A stretch of 64,000 nt of DNA from JAWHTC01 sp032586155 (lineage in GTDB: Bacteria > Pseudomonadota > Alphaproteobacteria > Rhodobacterales > Rhodobacteraceae): assembly GCF_032586155.1 (NCBI RefSeq), contig NZ_JAWHTC010000001.1, positions 434,001 to 498,000 on the forward strand, given 5' to 3'. The translations under genes and the position numbers were made by a program. Below the pieces are notes generated by a model. That model saw only the letters and a program-made list of their open reading frames with translations. It made no database searches and was not told where the DNA came from. Of this stretch, positions 26,265-34,321 are shown piece by piece (position 1 is the stretch's first letter; each line of letters opens with the position of its first letter).

Positions 26265-27701
26265 TCATATATCCAGCGCGCGGGTCGAGGCGAGGCTCAT
26301 GTCGTGCAGCCGGTCCTCAAGGCTCGGGTTAAGCGTGTCCCGCAGGGTCACAACCGAGCCGACAATGATCATTGCCGGGCCTTTGAGCTCAGCCTCTTCG
26401 ACCGCGTCGTCTATTTCGCCAAGCGTACCGGTGACCACCCGCTGCTCAGGGCGGGTACCGTTCTCGACTACCGCCACCGGTGTGGCCATGTCGACGCCGC
26501 GATCCTCGAAGCCTTCGACAAGGGCATCCAGTGAGGAAAGCCCCATGTAGATCGCCACGGTCTGCGATGGCCGGGACAGAACATCCCAGTCGAGTCCGAG
26601 TACGCCGCCACGGCCATGGGCCGTGATCAGCACGCAGGATTGGGCATGATCGCGATGGGTCAGCGGAATACCGGCATAGGCACCGCAGCCGACGGCAGCG
26701 GTGATGCCGGGCACCACCTGGCAGCGAATTCCATTTTCTGCCAGTGCGGCAATTTCTTCGCCGCCACGGCCAAAGACGAAGGGGTCGCCGCCCTTGAGGC
26801 GCAGCACCCGGTTGCCCTCTTTCGCCAGCCGCACCATCAGGGCGGAAATGTCTTCCTGTTCCATGGTGTGATTGGACGGGGCCTTGCCGACATAGATGCG
26901 TTCGGCGTCACGGCGCACCAGGTTGAGGATGCCGTCACCGATCAGCCGGTCATAAAGCACCACGTCGGCGCGTTGCATCAGGCGCAGGGCGCGGAAGGTC
27001 AGCAGGTCCGGATCGCCGGGGCCGGCCCCGACGAGATAGACTTCGCCCATTGCCGGCGCATCGCTGTTGGCAGCCTCGTCGAGATCGGATTCGATCTGGA
27101 CGCGGGCGCGGTCTTCGTCCCCGGCAAGGTAGAAATCCCCGGCCGGACCTTCGATCATGGTTTCCCAGAAGCGGCGGCGGTCGCGGCCATCGGGCAGGGC
27201 GTCGGCGATTTTCTGGCGGAAGCTGCCGGTAAAGCGGGCCAGACGGCCAAAGATCGCCGGGACGCTCGATTCGATCCGGGCGCGCAAGATGCGGCCGATC
27301 ACCGGTGCGGCGCCGCCGGTGGAGATGGCCACCACGATAGGGGCGCGGTCGACTACCGAGGGTGTGATGAAATCGCACATCGCAGGCACGTCGGCGACGT
27401 TGCACAGCACCTTCTCGGCGCGGCTCCAATCCCAGAGGCGCTGGTCGCGCTCTTCCAGTTCCGAGGCACCGTAGACGATGATTGAGCGGGCGACATCCGC
27501 TTGCGTGGGCAGGCGGGCATGGTGGGTGACGTTTTCGTGGTCGAACAGCAGCTGCATTTCCGGATGCGGGTCGGGTTCGAACACCTCGACATGGGCCCCG
27601 GCGGACAGGGCGCGTTCAACCCGGCGCGCAGCCACGGTTTCGCCGCCATCGACCAGCACGGTCTTGCCTTTGATGCCAAAGAAGATGGGAAGGTTGTCCA
27701 T
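26265..27701 (-). CDS. cysG: Trifunctional siroheme synthase
   Basis: A 478-residue enzyme making siroheme from uroporphyrinogen III in three steps. The N-terminal half (about 1-200) is the precorrin-2 dehydrogenase/ferrochelatase, with the catalytic Asp in CNVADVPA and the ISTGGAAP segment. The C-terminal half (about 218-470) is the SAM-dependent methyltransferase, with VYLVGAGPGDPDLLTFRALR and LKGGDPFVFGRGGEE. Siroheme is the active-site haem of DsrAB. The copy sits beside dsr and not beside cysI/cysH genes, as in the usual assimilatory operon, so it probably serves DsrAB. The start at 27701 opens on the family N-terminus; six residues further upstream would add nothing recognisable. Confidence 0.93.
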   Translation of the reverse strand: MDNLPIFFGIKGKTVLVDGGETVAARRVERALSAGAHVEVFEPDPHPEMQLLFDHENVTHHARLPTQADVARSIIVYGASELEERDQRLWDWSRAEKVLCNVADVPAMCDFITPSVVDRAPIVVAISTGGAAPVIGRILRARIESSVPAIFGRLARFTGSFRQKIADALPDGRDRRRFWETMIEGPAGDFYLAGDEDRARVQIESDLDEAANSDAPAMGEVYLVGAGPGDPDLLTFRALRLMQRADVVLYDRLIGDGILNLVRRDAERIYVGKAPSNHTMEQEDISALMVRLAKEGNRVLRLKGGDPFVFGRGGEEIAALAENGIRCQVVPGITAAVGCGAYAGIPLTHRDHAQSCVLITAHGRGGVLGLDWDVLSRPSQTVAIYMGLSSLDALVEGFEDRGVDMATPVAVVENGTRPEQRVVTGTLGEIDDAVEEAELKGPAMIIVGSVVTLRDTLNPSLEDRLHDMSLASTRALDI

Positions 27702-27926
27702 TGGTCGTGCCTTCAAGATTCAGTCCGGCGGTGAGTTGTGCCGGGAGATTTCGGTTATCCAGCACGGGCAGCTTCAGCTGACCGGGCCGCGCCCGACCCT
27801 CCCCCCTGGAGGGCGCTTTTGCAACCGGGCGTCTGGATGTGCGGTATCTGTTTATATCGACCGGGTGCGTAGTGAAACCGTGACTAAGCGCCCACCCAGG
27901 GTCGGTCGCGACCCTCCGTTTCTGAA

Positions 27927-28145
27927 TCAGCCGTCCGTGCTCAAATCCGCCGCCTCAATCAGCGCCGCCGCGAGGTTGCGGGCGGCCTCACCATCGAGGT
28001 CGATCTGGGTGATACGTTTGCCTTCGCGCAGGATCAATCGGGTCATTTTCATTCCAGATGGAAAAGTGACCTCGCGAACCTGGGCCTTGCGGGTATAGGG
28101 CAGATCAAAGGCGGCAATTTCGCGGAAGACCTCGCCGTCACTCAT
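27927..28145 (-). CDS. Small uncharacterised protein (72 aa)
   Basis: A 72-residue protein, charged and soluble, with no signal peptide, cysteines or membrane segment. It reads like a compact beta-rich fold: EVTFPSGMKMTRLILREGKR is followed by ITQIDLDGEAARNLAAALIE, a helix at the end. It overlaps the next upstream small gene by eight bases, so the two are translationally coupled. I do not recognise the family. Placement in one operon with a TauD-like gene and cysG, opposite dsrA, suggests a function in sulfur metabolism or enzyme maturation, but this is only context. Confidence 0.75.
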   Translation of the reverse strand: MSDGEVFREIAAFDLPYTRKAQVREVTFPSGMKMTRLILREGKRITQIDLDGEAARNLAAALIEAADLSTDG

Positions 28146-28335
28146 AGTCGAGCCCCCGGGTGAATGCCGCCTCGAGCTGCCATTCCCATTTGCGCGGGGT
28201 GTCGCGGTAATCGGGTTTCAGGTCGAACTCCATGAACACCTCGCCCGAGGCGCCAAGGTGTTGGACCAGTTTTTCCAGTTCGGCAAAGCTGGTGACATCG
28301 GGGTGGCCGATGATCAGGTCGCTGAGTTTCGCCAT
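28138..28335 (-). CDS. Small uncharacterised protein (65 aa)
   Basis: A 65-residue acidic protein without cysteines, signal peptide or membrane segment. The first half looks helical (VTSFAELEKLVQHLG) and is followed by a basic-acidic stretch around DYRDTPRKWEWQLEAAFTRG. Its start overlaps the stop of the TauD-like gene by one base and its end overlaps the next small gene by eight, so all three are tightly coupled. I cannot name a family. It could be a small subunit or adaptor for the dioxygenase; this is inference from coupling only. Confidence 0.75.
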   Translation of the reverse strand: MAKLSDLIIGHPDVTSFAELEKLVQHLGASGEVFMEFDLKPDYRDTPRKWEWQLEAAFTRGLDYE

Positions 28336-29252
28336 CAGATCTCTCCTACTCGGTTGTGGAACCGGACCCGGAACATCACGCGGGTGAGATCCGTGTCGGC
28401 GCCATTTTCAAAAGGTGTGCGCGTGTGCAGCACGTTGTTGTTCAGAACCCCCTGGCCGGGTTGCAGCCGCGCGCGCAAGGCCAAGGGGTCGCCTTTGGCC
28501 AGATAGTTGCGCAGCCAGGCCTCGGCTTCAAGCGTGACCGGGTCGTCGCGCCACGAAATCGAGCGGGTGCGGGCAGTGTAGCGCATCTGCATCCGGCCGG
28601 TCTGCGGGTCGGGATAGAAGACCGGGCCGACCGAGACCGGGCGAACCGAGCCGTCCTTTTCGACGTTTTCCGGGATGGCCATTGCCTGGGGGTGCATCAG
28701 GGCGCGCAGGTATTCGGGATGTGCGTCGCGCAGGCGGATATAGATGATCTCGTGGTCGAGGATGTCATTGGTGCCGCCTTCGGCAGCCTGGACCATGCAA
28801 TGCAGCACGAAGCCCGAGATCAGGTTGTCGGGTGCATTATAATAGCCGTCGGTGTGCCAGTTGATGCCGCGGCTGGTGTAGGGAATGAAGCCGCGCTGCT
28901 CGGGGGTGTCGCTGACTCGCAGGGCGACGATGCCCTGTTCGCCTTCGGAGCGGTGGGCCTCGGCAATGCGCAACCCGAAAGCGTCGGCAAAACCGCGCAA
29001 TTGGCGCCGCACGGTGGAATCATCTGTTTCTGCTGGGGCCGAATAGACGGCAAAATTGCTCTCCTGACAGCGCCGAATGACTTCTTTTCGCTCGGATTCG
29101 GAGGGGTTTGCGAGGTCAGAAAGGGCCACCGGGGCCTCGCTCAGGCATTTTTCTGCCCTGCTCAATTTTGTCGCACGCCACGCCAGATAACCGGCATCCG
29201 AGTCCAGGTTCGCCCAGTCAAATTCTTGATTTGCTTTAGTTTTATCTGACAT
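28335..29252 (-). CDS. TauD/TfdA-family Fe(II)/2-oxoglutarate dioxygenase
   Basis: A 305-residue non-haem iron dioxygenase. The facial triad is visible: HTD (His133, Asp135) in NWHTDGYYN and the distal His276 in NNNVLHTRTPF, with Arg residues nearby (VMFRVRFHNR) for 2-oxoglutarate. TauD itself releases sulfite from taurine, and the closest fold relatives include gamma-butyrobetaine hydroxylase; the substrate here cannot be read. The start at 29252 has AAGGA eight bases upstream. It faces dsrA across a 261-bp gap and heads the unit with two small genes, followed by cysG after 225 bp. The arrangement suggests a role tied to DsrAB, for instance release of sulfite from a sulfonate. Confidence 0.85.
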   Translation of the reverse strand: MSDKTKANQEFDWANLDSDAGYLAWRATKLSRAEKCLSEAPVALSDLANPSESERKEVIRRCQESNFAVYSAPAETDDSTVRRQLRGFADAFGLRIAEAHRSEGEQGIVALRVSDTPEQRGFIPYTSRGINWHTDGYYNAPDNLISGFVLHCMVQAAEGGTNDILDHEIIYIRLRDAHPEYLRALMHPQAMAIPENVEKDGSVRPVSVGPVFYPDPQTGRMQMRYTARTRSISWRDDPVTLEAEAWLRNYLAKGDPLALRARLQPGQGVLNNNVLHTRTPFENGADTDLTRVMFRVRFHNRVGEI

Positions 29253-29513
29253 GGGCGCTTCCTTTTTGTTGCATCTTACATGTATTTTTTGTTTCGGATG
29301 CTGCGACAAAGTAGTATAAAGGACATCTGGTAGTGCTTTTATTTTTTACATTCGTTTATTGTAATGTATAGATGAAAAGAGCACATGCCATGCTGGCTCG
29401 GGTCTGGGAGCTTCCCGGAGACGGCGATCCTTAACCGGATCGCAATCTTTGAGGAAGATTTTCACCAAGCCGAACCCGGCCGGTATAACCGCAGCTAGAT
29501 CTGGGAGGATGTT
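29253..29513. promoter_or_regulatory. Divergent promoter region between the tauD-like gene and dsrA
   Basis: 261 AT-rich bp between two outward-facing operons. An 8-bp palindrome TACATGTA lies at 29277-29284. A longer inverted repeat, TACATT at 29347-29352 and AATGTA at 29363-29368, has a 10-base spacer. Both share the half-site TACAT, which suggests binding sites for one regulator acting on both directions. The dsrA start is a GTG with GGGAGG six bases upstream. Promoter boxes were not reliably identified by eye. Confidence 0.5.
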
Positions 29514-30812
29514 GTGAAAGACGGCGACGCGAACAAAACTGTAGACGGTAAGGATGTCCATCCGACGCCCCACCTTGACGCACTGGAAGACGGCCCCTGG
29601 CCGAGCTTCGTAACAGGCCTGAAGCGCCTGCGTGACGAGGGCACGGAAAGCAACCGACGCATCATGAATGACCTGATGGGTCAGCTGAACCACTCGTACG
29701 AGAAGCGCCTTGGCTTCTGGAAGGGTGGCGCGGTTTCGGTGCTTGGCTATGGCGGCGGTGTAATCCCGCGCTTCTCGGAAGTGGCCGAGCAGTTCCCGGA
29801 ATCGAAAGAATTCCACACGCTGCGCGTCATGCCGCCGGCGGGTTTCCACTATGACACCAATATCCTGCGTCAGATGTGCGATGTCTGGGAAAAGCACGGC
29901 TCGGGCCTGATTGCCTTCCACGGCCAGTCTGGCGACATCATGTTCCAGGGCTGTTCGACCGAGGCAACCCAGACCGCCTTTGATGAGCTCAATGAGATGG
30001 GCTTTGACCTTGGCGGCGCCGGCCCGGCCCTGCGGACCGCGATGTCCTGCGTCGGCCACGCCCGTTGCGAGCAGAGCTGCTATGACGAGGTGCGCGCGCA
30101 CCGTTCGATCATCAACCTGCTTCTGGACGAAATGCACCGTCCGGCATTGCCCTACAAGTTCAAGTTCAAGTTCTCGGGCTGCGCCAACGACTGTGTGAAC
30201 GCGATCCACCGCGCCGACTTTGCCGTGATCGGCACCTGGCGCGATGAAATCAAGATCAACCAGGACGAAGTCAAGAAGCACATCGAGAAGGTGGGCCGCA
30301 AATACACCATCGACACCGTTGTCAGCATGTGCCCGACCCGGGCGATTTCGCTGAACGACGATGACACGATGGAAATCGACAACCCCAGCTGCGTGCGCTG
30401 CATGCACTGCATCAACGTCATGACCAAGGCCCTGAGCCCGGGTGATGACCGCGGGATTTCGATCATGATCGGCGGCAAGCGCTCGCTCAAGATCGGCGAC
30501 CTGATGGGCATCATGGTGGTACCGTTCATGAAGCTGGAAACCGACGAAGACTTTGAGAAGCTTGAAGAATTCGCGGAAAACGTTGTTGAGTTCTTTGCTG
30601 ACAACGCGCTTGAGCACGAGCGTGTGGGTGAAACCATCGACCGCATCGGTTTGCCGGCCTTCCTTGAGGCGCTGGAGATCGAGGTCGACCCGAACATGGT
30701 CAACCACCCGACAACTTCCAGCTATGTGCGGACCGACGATTTCGACGAAGAAGCCGAAAAATGGTTCGAGCGCAAAGCGCAGGAAGCAGGCCTTCAGATC
30801 AGCGCCGAGTAA
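29514..30812 (+). CDS. dsrA: Dissimilatory sulfite reductase alpha subunit, oxidative type
   Basis: A 432-residue siroheme protein that with DsrB forms the alpha2beta2 enzyme. In sulfur oxidisers it runs in reverse and oxidises DsrC-bound sulfide to sulfite. Four cysteines bind the coupled [4Fe-4S]-siroheme: C179 and C185 (C-x5-C) and C223 and C227 (C-x3-C). The ferredoxin domain has C273 and CVRCMHC from C293. The siroheme partner is from CysG, probably amidated by DsrN. It heads an operon whose order, with DsrEFH and DsrL present and no DsrD, is that of sulfur oxidisers. The start is a GTG. Confidence 0.96.
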   Translation: MKDGDANKTVDGKDVHPTPHLDALEDGPWPSFVTGLKRLRDEGTESNRRIMNDLMGQLNHSYEKRLGFWKGGAVSVLGYGGGVIPRFSEVAEQFPESKEFHTLRVMPPAGFHYDTNILRQMCDVWEKHGSGLIAFHGQSGDIMFQGCSTEATQTAFDELNEMGFDLGGAGPALRTAMSCVGHARCEQSCYDEVRAHRSIINLLLDEMHRPALPYKFKFKFSGCANDCVNAIHRADFAVIGTWRDEIKINQDEVKKHIEKVGRKYTIDTVVSMCPTRAISLNDDDTMEIDNPSCVRCMHCINVMTKALSPGDDRGISIMIGGKRSLKIGDLMGIMVVPFMKLETDEDFEKLEEFAENVVEFFADNALEHERVGETIDRIGLPAFLEALEIEVDPNMVNHPTTSSYVRTDDFDEEAEKWFERKAQEAGLQISAE

Positions 30813-30844
30813 TCGGCGCCGACACCTTGGTTTTCTAAATTACA

Positions 30845-30873
30845 CCTGCCGCCCGGGAAAAAACGGCGGCAGG
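30845..30873 (+). promoter_or_regulatory. Hairpin between dsrA and dsrB
   Basis: Perfect 9-bp arms CCTGCCGCC and GGCGGCAGG with an 11-base loop lie in the 75-bp gap, just before the dsrB ribosome site GGAGGAG. No T-tract follows, so it is not a terminator. It could protect the upstream message or set the dsrA:dsrB ratio; the stem is seen, the role inferred. Confidence 0.65.
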
Positions 30874-30887
30874 GATGGAGGAGAGAC

Positions 30888-31973
30888 ATGACAGACGCAG
30901 CAGCAGTAAAACCGCGGATGCCCGATGAAGTAGGGGTCCCCGATCCGTTCCCTTACATGCACCCGGTGATGAAAAAGAACTATGGCAACTGGGACTGGCA
31001 TGACCGCCCGCGCCCTGGCGTTCTGCACCACGTTTCCAAATCGGGCGACGAGATCTGGACCGTTCGGGCCGGTACTCAGCGTCAGATGGACGTGTTCACC
31101 ATTCGCAAGCTCTGTGACATCGGTGACGAATATGCCGACGGCCACGTTCGGTTCACCACCCGGTCGAACATCGAGTACCTGCTCGACGACGAAGCCAAGG
31201 TAAACCCGCTGATCGAAAAGCTGGGTCAAGAGGGCTTCCCGGTGGGCGGCACCGGCGCGTCCGTGTCGATGGTCAGCCACACCCAGGGCTGGTTGCACTG
31301 TGACATTCCCGGCACTGACGCTTCGGGCGTTGTGAAGGGCCTGATGGACCTGCTGCACAAGGACTTTATCGAGGAAAAGATGCCGAACCGCGTTCGCATC
31401 ACCACCTCGTGCTGCCAGATCAACTGTGGTGGTCAGGGCGATATTGCGATCAACGTGCAATACACCAAGCCGCCGAAAATCAATCACGACCTGGTCGCAA
31501 ACGTTTGTGAGCGCCCCGCCGTTGTGGCCCGTTGCCCCGTTGCAGCGATCCGCCCCGCGATGGTGAACGGCAAGCCGTCGCTTGAAGTGGACGAAAAGAA
31601 ATGCGTCTGCTGCGGTGCCTGCTACCCGCCGTGCCCGCCGATGCAGATCAACGGTGACGACTCCACCAAGATCGCCATCTGGGTTGGTGGTAAGCACTCG
31701 AACGCACGCAGCAAACCGACGTTCCACAAGCTGGCCGTCGCCAACCTGCCCAACAACGCACCGCACTGGCCGGAAGTGACCGCCGTCGTTCGCAAGATCG
31801 TCGACGCCTACAAAGCCGACGCCAAGCATTGGGAGCGTATGGGTGAGTGGATCGAACGTATCGGTTGGAACCGGTTCTTCGAGATGACCGACATGGCGTT
31901 CACCAAGCACCACCTCGACACCTGGACCGGTGCGCGTAAATCGATGAACATGTCGGCGCACATCCACTTCTAA
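30888..31973 (+). CDS. dsrB: Dissimilatory sulfite reductase beta subunit, oxidative type
   Basis: A 361-residue partner of DsrA. The siroheme/[4Fe-4S] cysteines lie in SCCQINCGGQGDIAIN. The segment KINHDLVANVCERPAVVARC follows, and the ferredoxin domain has CVCCGACYPPCPPMQIN. These match the most conserved blocks of the family. Start ATG with GGAGGAG about eight bases upstream. Together with DsrA it makes the catalytic core; DsrC enters between the subunits to accept or deliver sulfur. Confidence 0.96.
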   Translation: MTDAAAVKPRMPDEVGVPDPFPYMHPVMKKNYGNWDWHDRPRPGVLHHVSKSGDEIWTVRAGTQRQMDVFTIRKLCDIGDEYADGHVRFTTRSNIEYLLDDEAKVNPLIEKLGQEGFPVGGTGASVSMVSHTQGWLHCDIPGTDASGVVKGLMDLLHKDFIEEKMPNRVRITTSCCQINCGGQGDIAINVQYTKPPKINHDLVANVCERPAVVARCPVAAIRPAMVNGKPSLEVDEKKCVCCGACYPPCPPMQINGDDSTKIAIWVGGKHSNARSKPTFHKLAVANLPNNAPHWPEVTAVVRKIVDAYKADAKHWERMGEWIERIGWNRFFEMTDMAFTKHHLDTWTGARKSMNMSAHIHF

Positions 31974-31989
31974 GATACGGAGAATACAG

Positions 31990-32382
31990 GTGAAATTCGG
32001 AGTAGTTGTCAGCGAAGGCCCCTATACCCACCAGGCGGTGGATTCGGCTTATCGCTTTGTCACAGCCGCCATCGAGAAGGGGCACGAGGTTCCTCGTGTC
32101 TTCTTCTACCACGATGGGGTGAATGTCTCGACCCGCCTGTCGGTTCCGCCGCAGGACGAGCGTAACATCCAGCAAAACTGGAGTGCGCTGGCCAAGGAGC
32201 ACAACATCGATCTGGTGGTGTGCATCGCGGCGGCCCAACGGCGCGGCATTCTCGATGAGAATGAAGCCAACCGTCAGGGTAAGGACGCCAACAACATTGC
32301 CGAGGGGTTCCGGATTTCCGGCCTGGGGCAGCTGATCGAAATGGGTATCCAGACGGACCGTCTGGTGACCTTCGGCGACTAA
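31990..32382 (+). CDS. dsrE: Sulfur relay protein DsrE
   Basis: A 130-residue subunit of the DsrEFH hexamer, which passes persulfide sulfur from TusA to DsrC. The active cysteine is Cys78 (DLVVCIAAAQRRGI), the same number as in Allochromatium vinosum. The C-terminal ISGLGQLIEMGIQTDRLVTF is typical. Translation starts at a GTG 17 bases after the dsrB stop. This trio, with DsrL, marks the oxidative direction. Confidence 0.95.
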   Translation: MKFGVVVSEGPYTHQAVDSAYRFVTAAIEKGHEVPRVFFYHDGVNVSTRLSVPPQDERNIQQNWSALAKEHNIDLVVCIAAAQRRGILDENEANRQGKDANNIAEGFRISGLGQLIEMGIQTDRLVTFGD

Positions 32383-32394
32383 GGGGGAATTGAA

Positions 32395-32802
32395 ATGTCC
32401 GATACAAAGAAATTCCTCTACGTGAACCGCAAGGCGCCCTATGGCACGATCTATGCGCTGGAAGCGCTTGAGGTTGTGCTGATCGGTGCTGCGTTCGAGC
32501 AGGATGTGGAACTGGCGTTTCTGGATGACGGTGTTTTCCAGCTGACCAAGGGTCAGAAGACCGACGGCATTGGCATGAAGAACTTTTCCCCGACCTTCCG
32601 GGCGCTGGGCGACTATGAGGTCACCAAGCTCTATGTCGAAAAGGAAAGCCTGGACGAGCGCGGCCTGACGGCGGACGATCTACAGGAAATCATGTGGGAA
32701 GACGAAGATGATGATTGGGAAGAGAAACCCTCGATCCGCATCGTCAGCCGTGCTGAGATGGCCGACGTGATGGCCAATCAGGACGTGGTTCTGAGCTTCT
32801 GA
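32395..32802 (+). CDS. dsrF: Sulfur relay protein DsrF
   Basis: A 135-residue DsrE-fold subunit. It has no cysteine at all, as expected of DsrF, which is a structural partner of DsrE and DsrH in the alpha2beta2gamma2 complex. The N-terminus KKFLYVNRKAPYGTIYALEA is characteristic. An acidic stretch EDEDDDWEE lies near residue 110. Start ATG has GGGGGAA just upstream and lies 12 bp after dsrE. Confidence 0.94.
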   Translation: MSDTKKFLYVNRKAPYGTIYALEALEVVLIGAAFEQDVELAFLDDGVFQLTKGQKTDGIGMKNFSPTFRALGDYEVTKLYVEKESLDERGLTADDLQEIMWEDEDDDWEEKPSIRIVSRAEMADVMANQDVVLSF

Positions 32803-32813
32803 GGGGAAGAGAG

Positions 32814-33122
32814 ATGGCAACGCTACATACAGTCAACAAATCACCCTTCATGACGCAGACTCTGCTGAGCTGCCTCAACCACGCCAAGGACGGCGACGCG
32901 ATCCTGATGATCGAGGACGGTGTCTATGGTGGCATGGCGGGTACCGGTCTGAGCGACGCGGTTGCGGCGCGAACCGGAGCTGTGAAGATCTGCGTGCTGA
33001 GCGAAGACCTCGAAGCACGCGGACTTGCGGCAGAGCGCCTTATGGAAGGTGTCAGCGCAGTAGGATATGATGGGTTTGTAGATCTGGTCGCGGAAAACGA
33101 CCGGACGCAGAACTGGCTTTAA
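32814..33122 (+). CDS. dsrH: Sulfur relay protein DsrH
   Basis: A 102-residue TusB-like subunit of DsrEFH. Its single conserved Cys20 (TLLSCLNHAKDGDAILMIED) is the residue that pairs with DsrE Cys78 in the relay. The C-terminus DLVAENDRTQNWL is typical of the family. It begins 11 bp after the dsrF stop, with GGGGAAGAGAG upstream. Confidence 0.94.
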   Translation: MATLHTVNKSPFMTQTLLSCLNHAKDGDAILMIEDGVYGGMAGTGLSDAVAARTGAVKICVLSEDLEARGLAAERLMEGVSAVGYDGFVDLVAENDRTQNWL

Positions 33123-33165
33123 ATGAACAGCCCGTTTGCGGGCAGGATATCTAAGGAGAAATAAC

Positions 33166-33498
33166 ATGGCATATGACGTGAACGGCACCGCCGTTGAGCA
33201 TGACGAGGAAGGCTACATCACCAACCTGAGTGAGTGGAGCAAAGAGCTGGCAGACGTGATCGCCGACGCGGAAAGCATCGAAATGACCGAAGAGCACTGG
33301 GCCGTCGTCAACTTCCTGCGGGAATACTATGACGAATACCAGATCGCTCCCGCCGTGCGCGTTCTGATCAAGGCGATCAAGAAGTCGATGGGTCCGGACG
33401 TGGGCAACAACAAGTACATGTACGAGCTGTTCCCCTATGGCCCGGCCAAGCAAGCCTGTAAAATTGCTGGCCTGCCCAAGCCGACCGGCTGCGTCTGA
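33166..33498 (+). CDS. dsrC: Sulfur carrier protein DsrC
   Basis: A 110-residue carrier that binds sulfur on its flexible C-terminal arm and is the substrate of DsrAB. Both active cysteines are present: Cys98 and the penultimate Cys109, in QACKIAGLPKPTGCV, with the strict 10-residue spacing of true DsrC (not a TusE-only type). The start at 33166 has AAGGAGA nine bases before it; an upstream in-frame start at 33136 adds ten unrelated residues. The oxidised Cys98-Cys109 trisulfide is handled by DsrMKJOP. Confidence 0.97.
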   Translation: MAYDVNGTAVEHDEEGYITNLSEWSKELADVIADAESIEMTEEHWAVVNFLREYYDEYQIAPAVRVLIKAIKKSMGPDVGNNKYMYELFPYGPAKQACKIAGLPKPTGCV

Positions 33499-33514
33499 TC
33501 GCACCAGACATTCT

Positions 33515-33542
33515 TTCCGGCCGGGCAGGGGCCTGGCCGGAA
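33515..33542 (+). promoter_or_regulatory. Hairpin after dsrC
   Basis: Perfect 8-bp arms TTCCGGCC and GGCCGGAA enclose 12 bases. It stands 16 bp behind the dsrC stop and 53 bp before dsrM. No T-tract follows. Because DsrC is needed in large amounts, the stem probably protects the 3' end of a processed dsrA-C message or partly stops transcription; this is inference. Confidence 0.65.
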
Positions 33543-33595
33543 TGCAAAAGCTTTAAAATTCAGAAGCTTACGCGAATACTACGGGAGGAGTCCGC

Positions 33596-34318
33596 GTGAT
33601 CTCTGCCATCTACGCCATTCTGTTCTATGTCGCGACCATTCTATTGGTTGTCGGTGTGGCAATGAAAATCCGCAAATACGCGCGCACCCCGGCCCCGTTG
33701 AAAATCCCGACGACGCCGGCACCGACGACGCGCGGCGGCGTGGTTCTGCGCATGGCGCGCGAAGTCATCTTCTTTGAAAGCCTGTTCAAGTCGAACAAGT
33801 GGATCTGGCTGTTTGGCTGGACGTTCCACATGGGCATGTGGCTGGTTCTGATCCGCCACATCCGGTATTTCCAATACGATGTGTCGTGGTGGGTTGGACT
33901 TGCGCAACCCTTTGGCACCTATGCCAGTTTTGCCATGCTGTTTGGCCTGCTGGGCCTGTGGGCACGCCGCGTGCTGGTCGAGCGTATTCGTTACATCACC
34001 AACCCCAGCGATCATCTAATGCTGGCGCTGTTGGTGGCGATCGTGGGCAGCGGCATGATGATGCGTTTCGTTGTTCACACCGATATCATTCAGGTCAAGG
34101 CCTTCATGCTGGGCCTGATGCGGCTGCGCATTGAAACCTTGCCGAGCGATCCGATCTTGCTGGTGCATCTGGGCGCGGTCGCCGTGCTGATGATCATCTT
34201 CCCGATCTCGAAACTGCTGCACGCGCCGGGCGTCTTCTTCAGCCCGACCCGCAACCAGGTCGATAACCCGCGCGAAGTGCGCCACATCGCCCCCTGGGCC
34301 AAGAAACTGGAGGGTTGA
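33596..34318 (+). CDS. dsrM: DsrM, cytochrome b subunit of the DsrMKJOP complex
   Basis: A 240-residue membrane protein of the NarI type. Hydrophobic segments are seen at about 5-22, 70-90, 105-125, 140-158 and 185-210, with histidines in WTFHMGMW, RHIRYF and LVHLGAV suited to ligating two b haems. It would carry electrons between the quinone pool and DsrK. The GTG start has GGGAGGAG upstream. The stop is four bases before dsrK. Confidence 0.93.
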   Translation: MISAIYAILFYVATILLVVGVAMKIRKYARTPAPLKIPTTPAPTTRGGVVLRMAREVIFFESLFKSNKWIWLFGWTFHMGMWLVLIRHIRYFQYDVSWWVGLAQPFGTYASFAMLFGLLGLWARRVLVERIRYITNPSDHLMLALLVAIVGSGMMMRFVVHTDIIQVKAFMLGLMRLRIETLPSDPILLVHLGAVAVLMIIFPISKLLHAPGVFFSPTRNQVDNPREVRHIAPWAKKLEG

Positions 34319-34321
34319 GAC

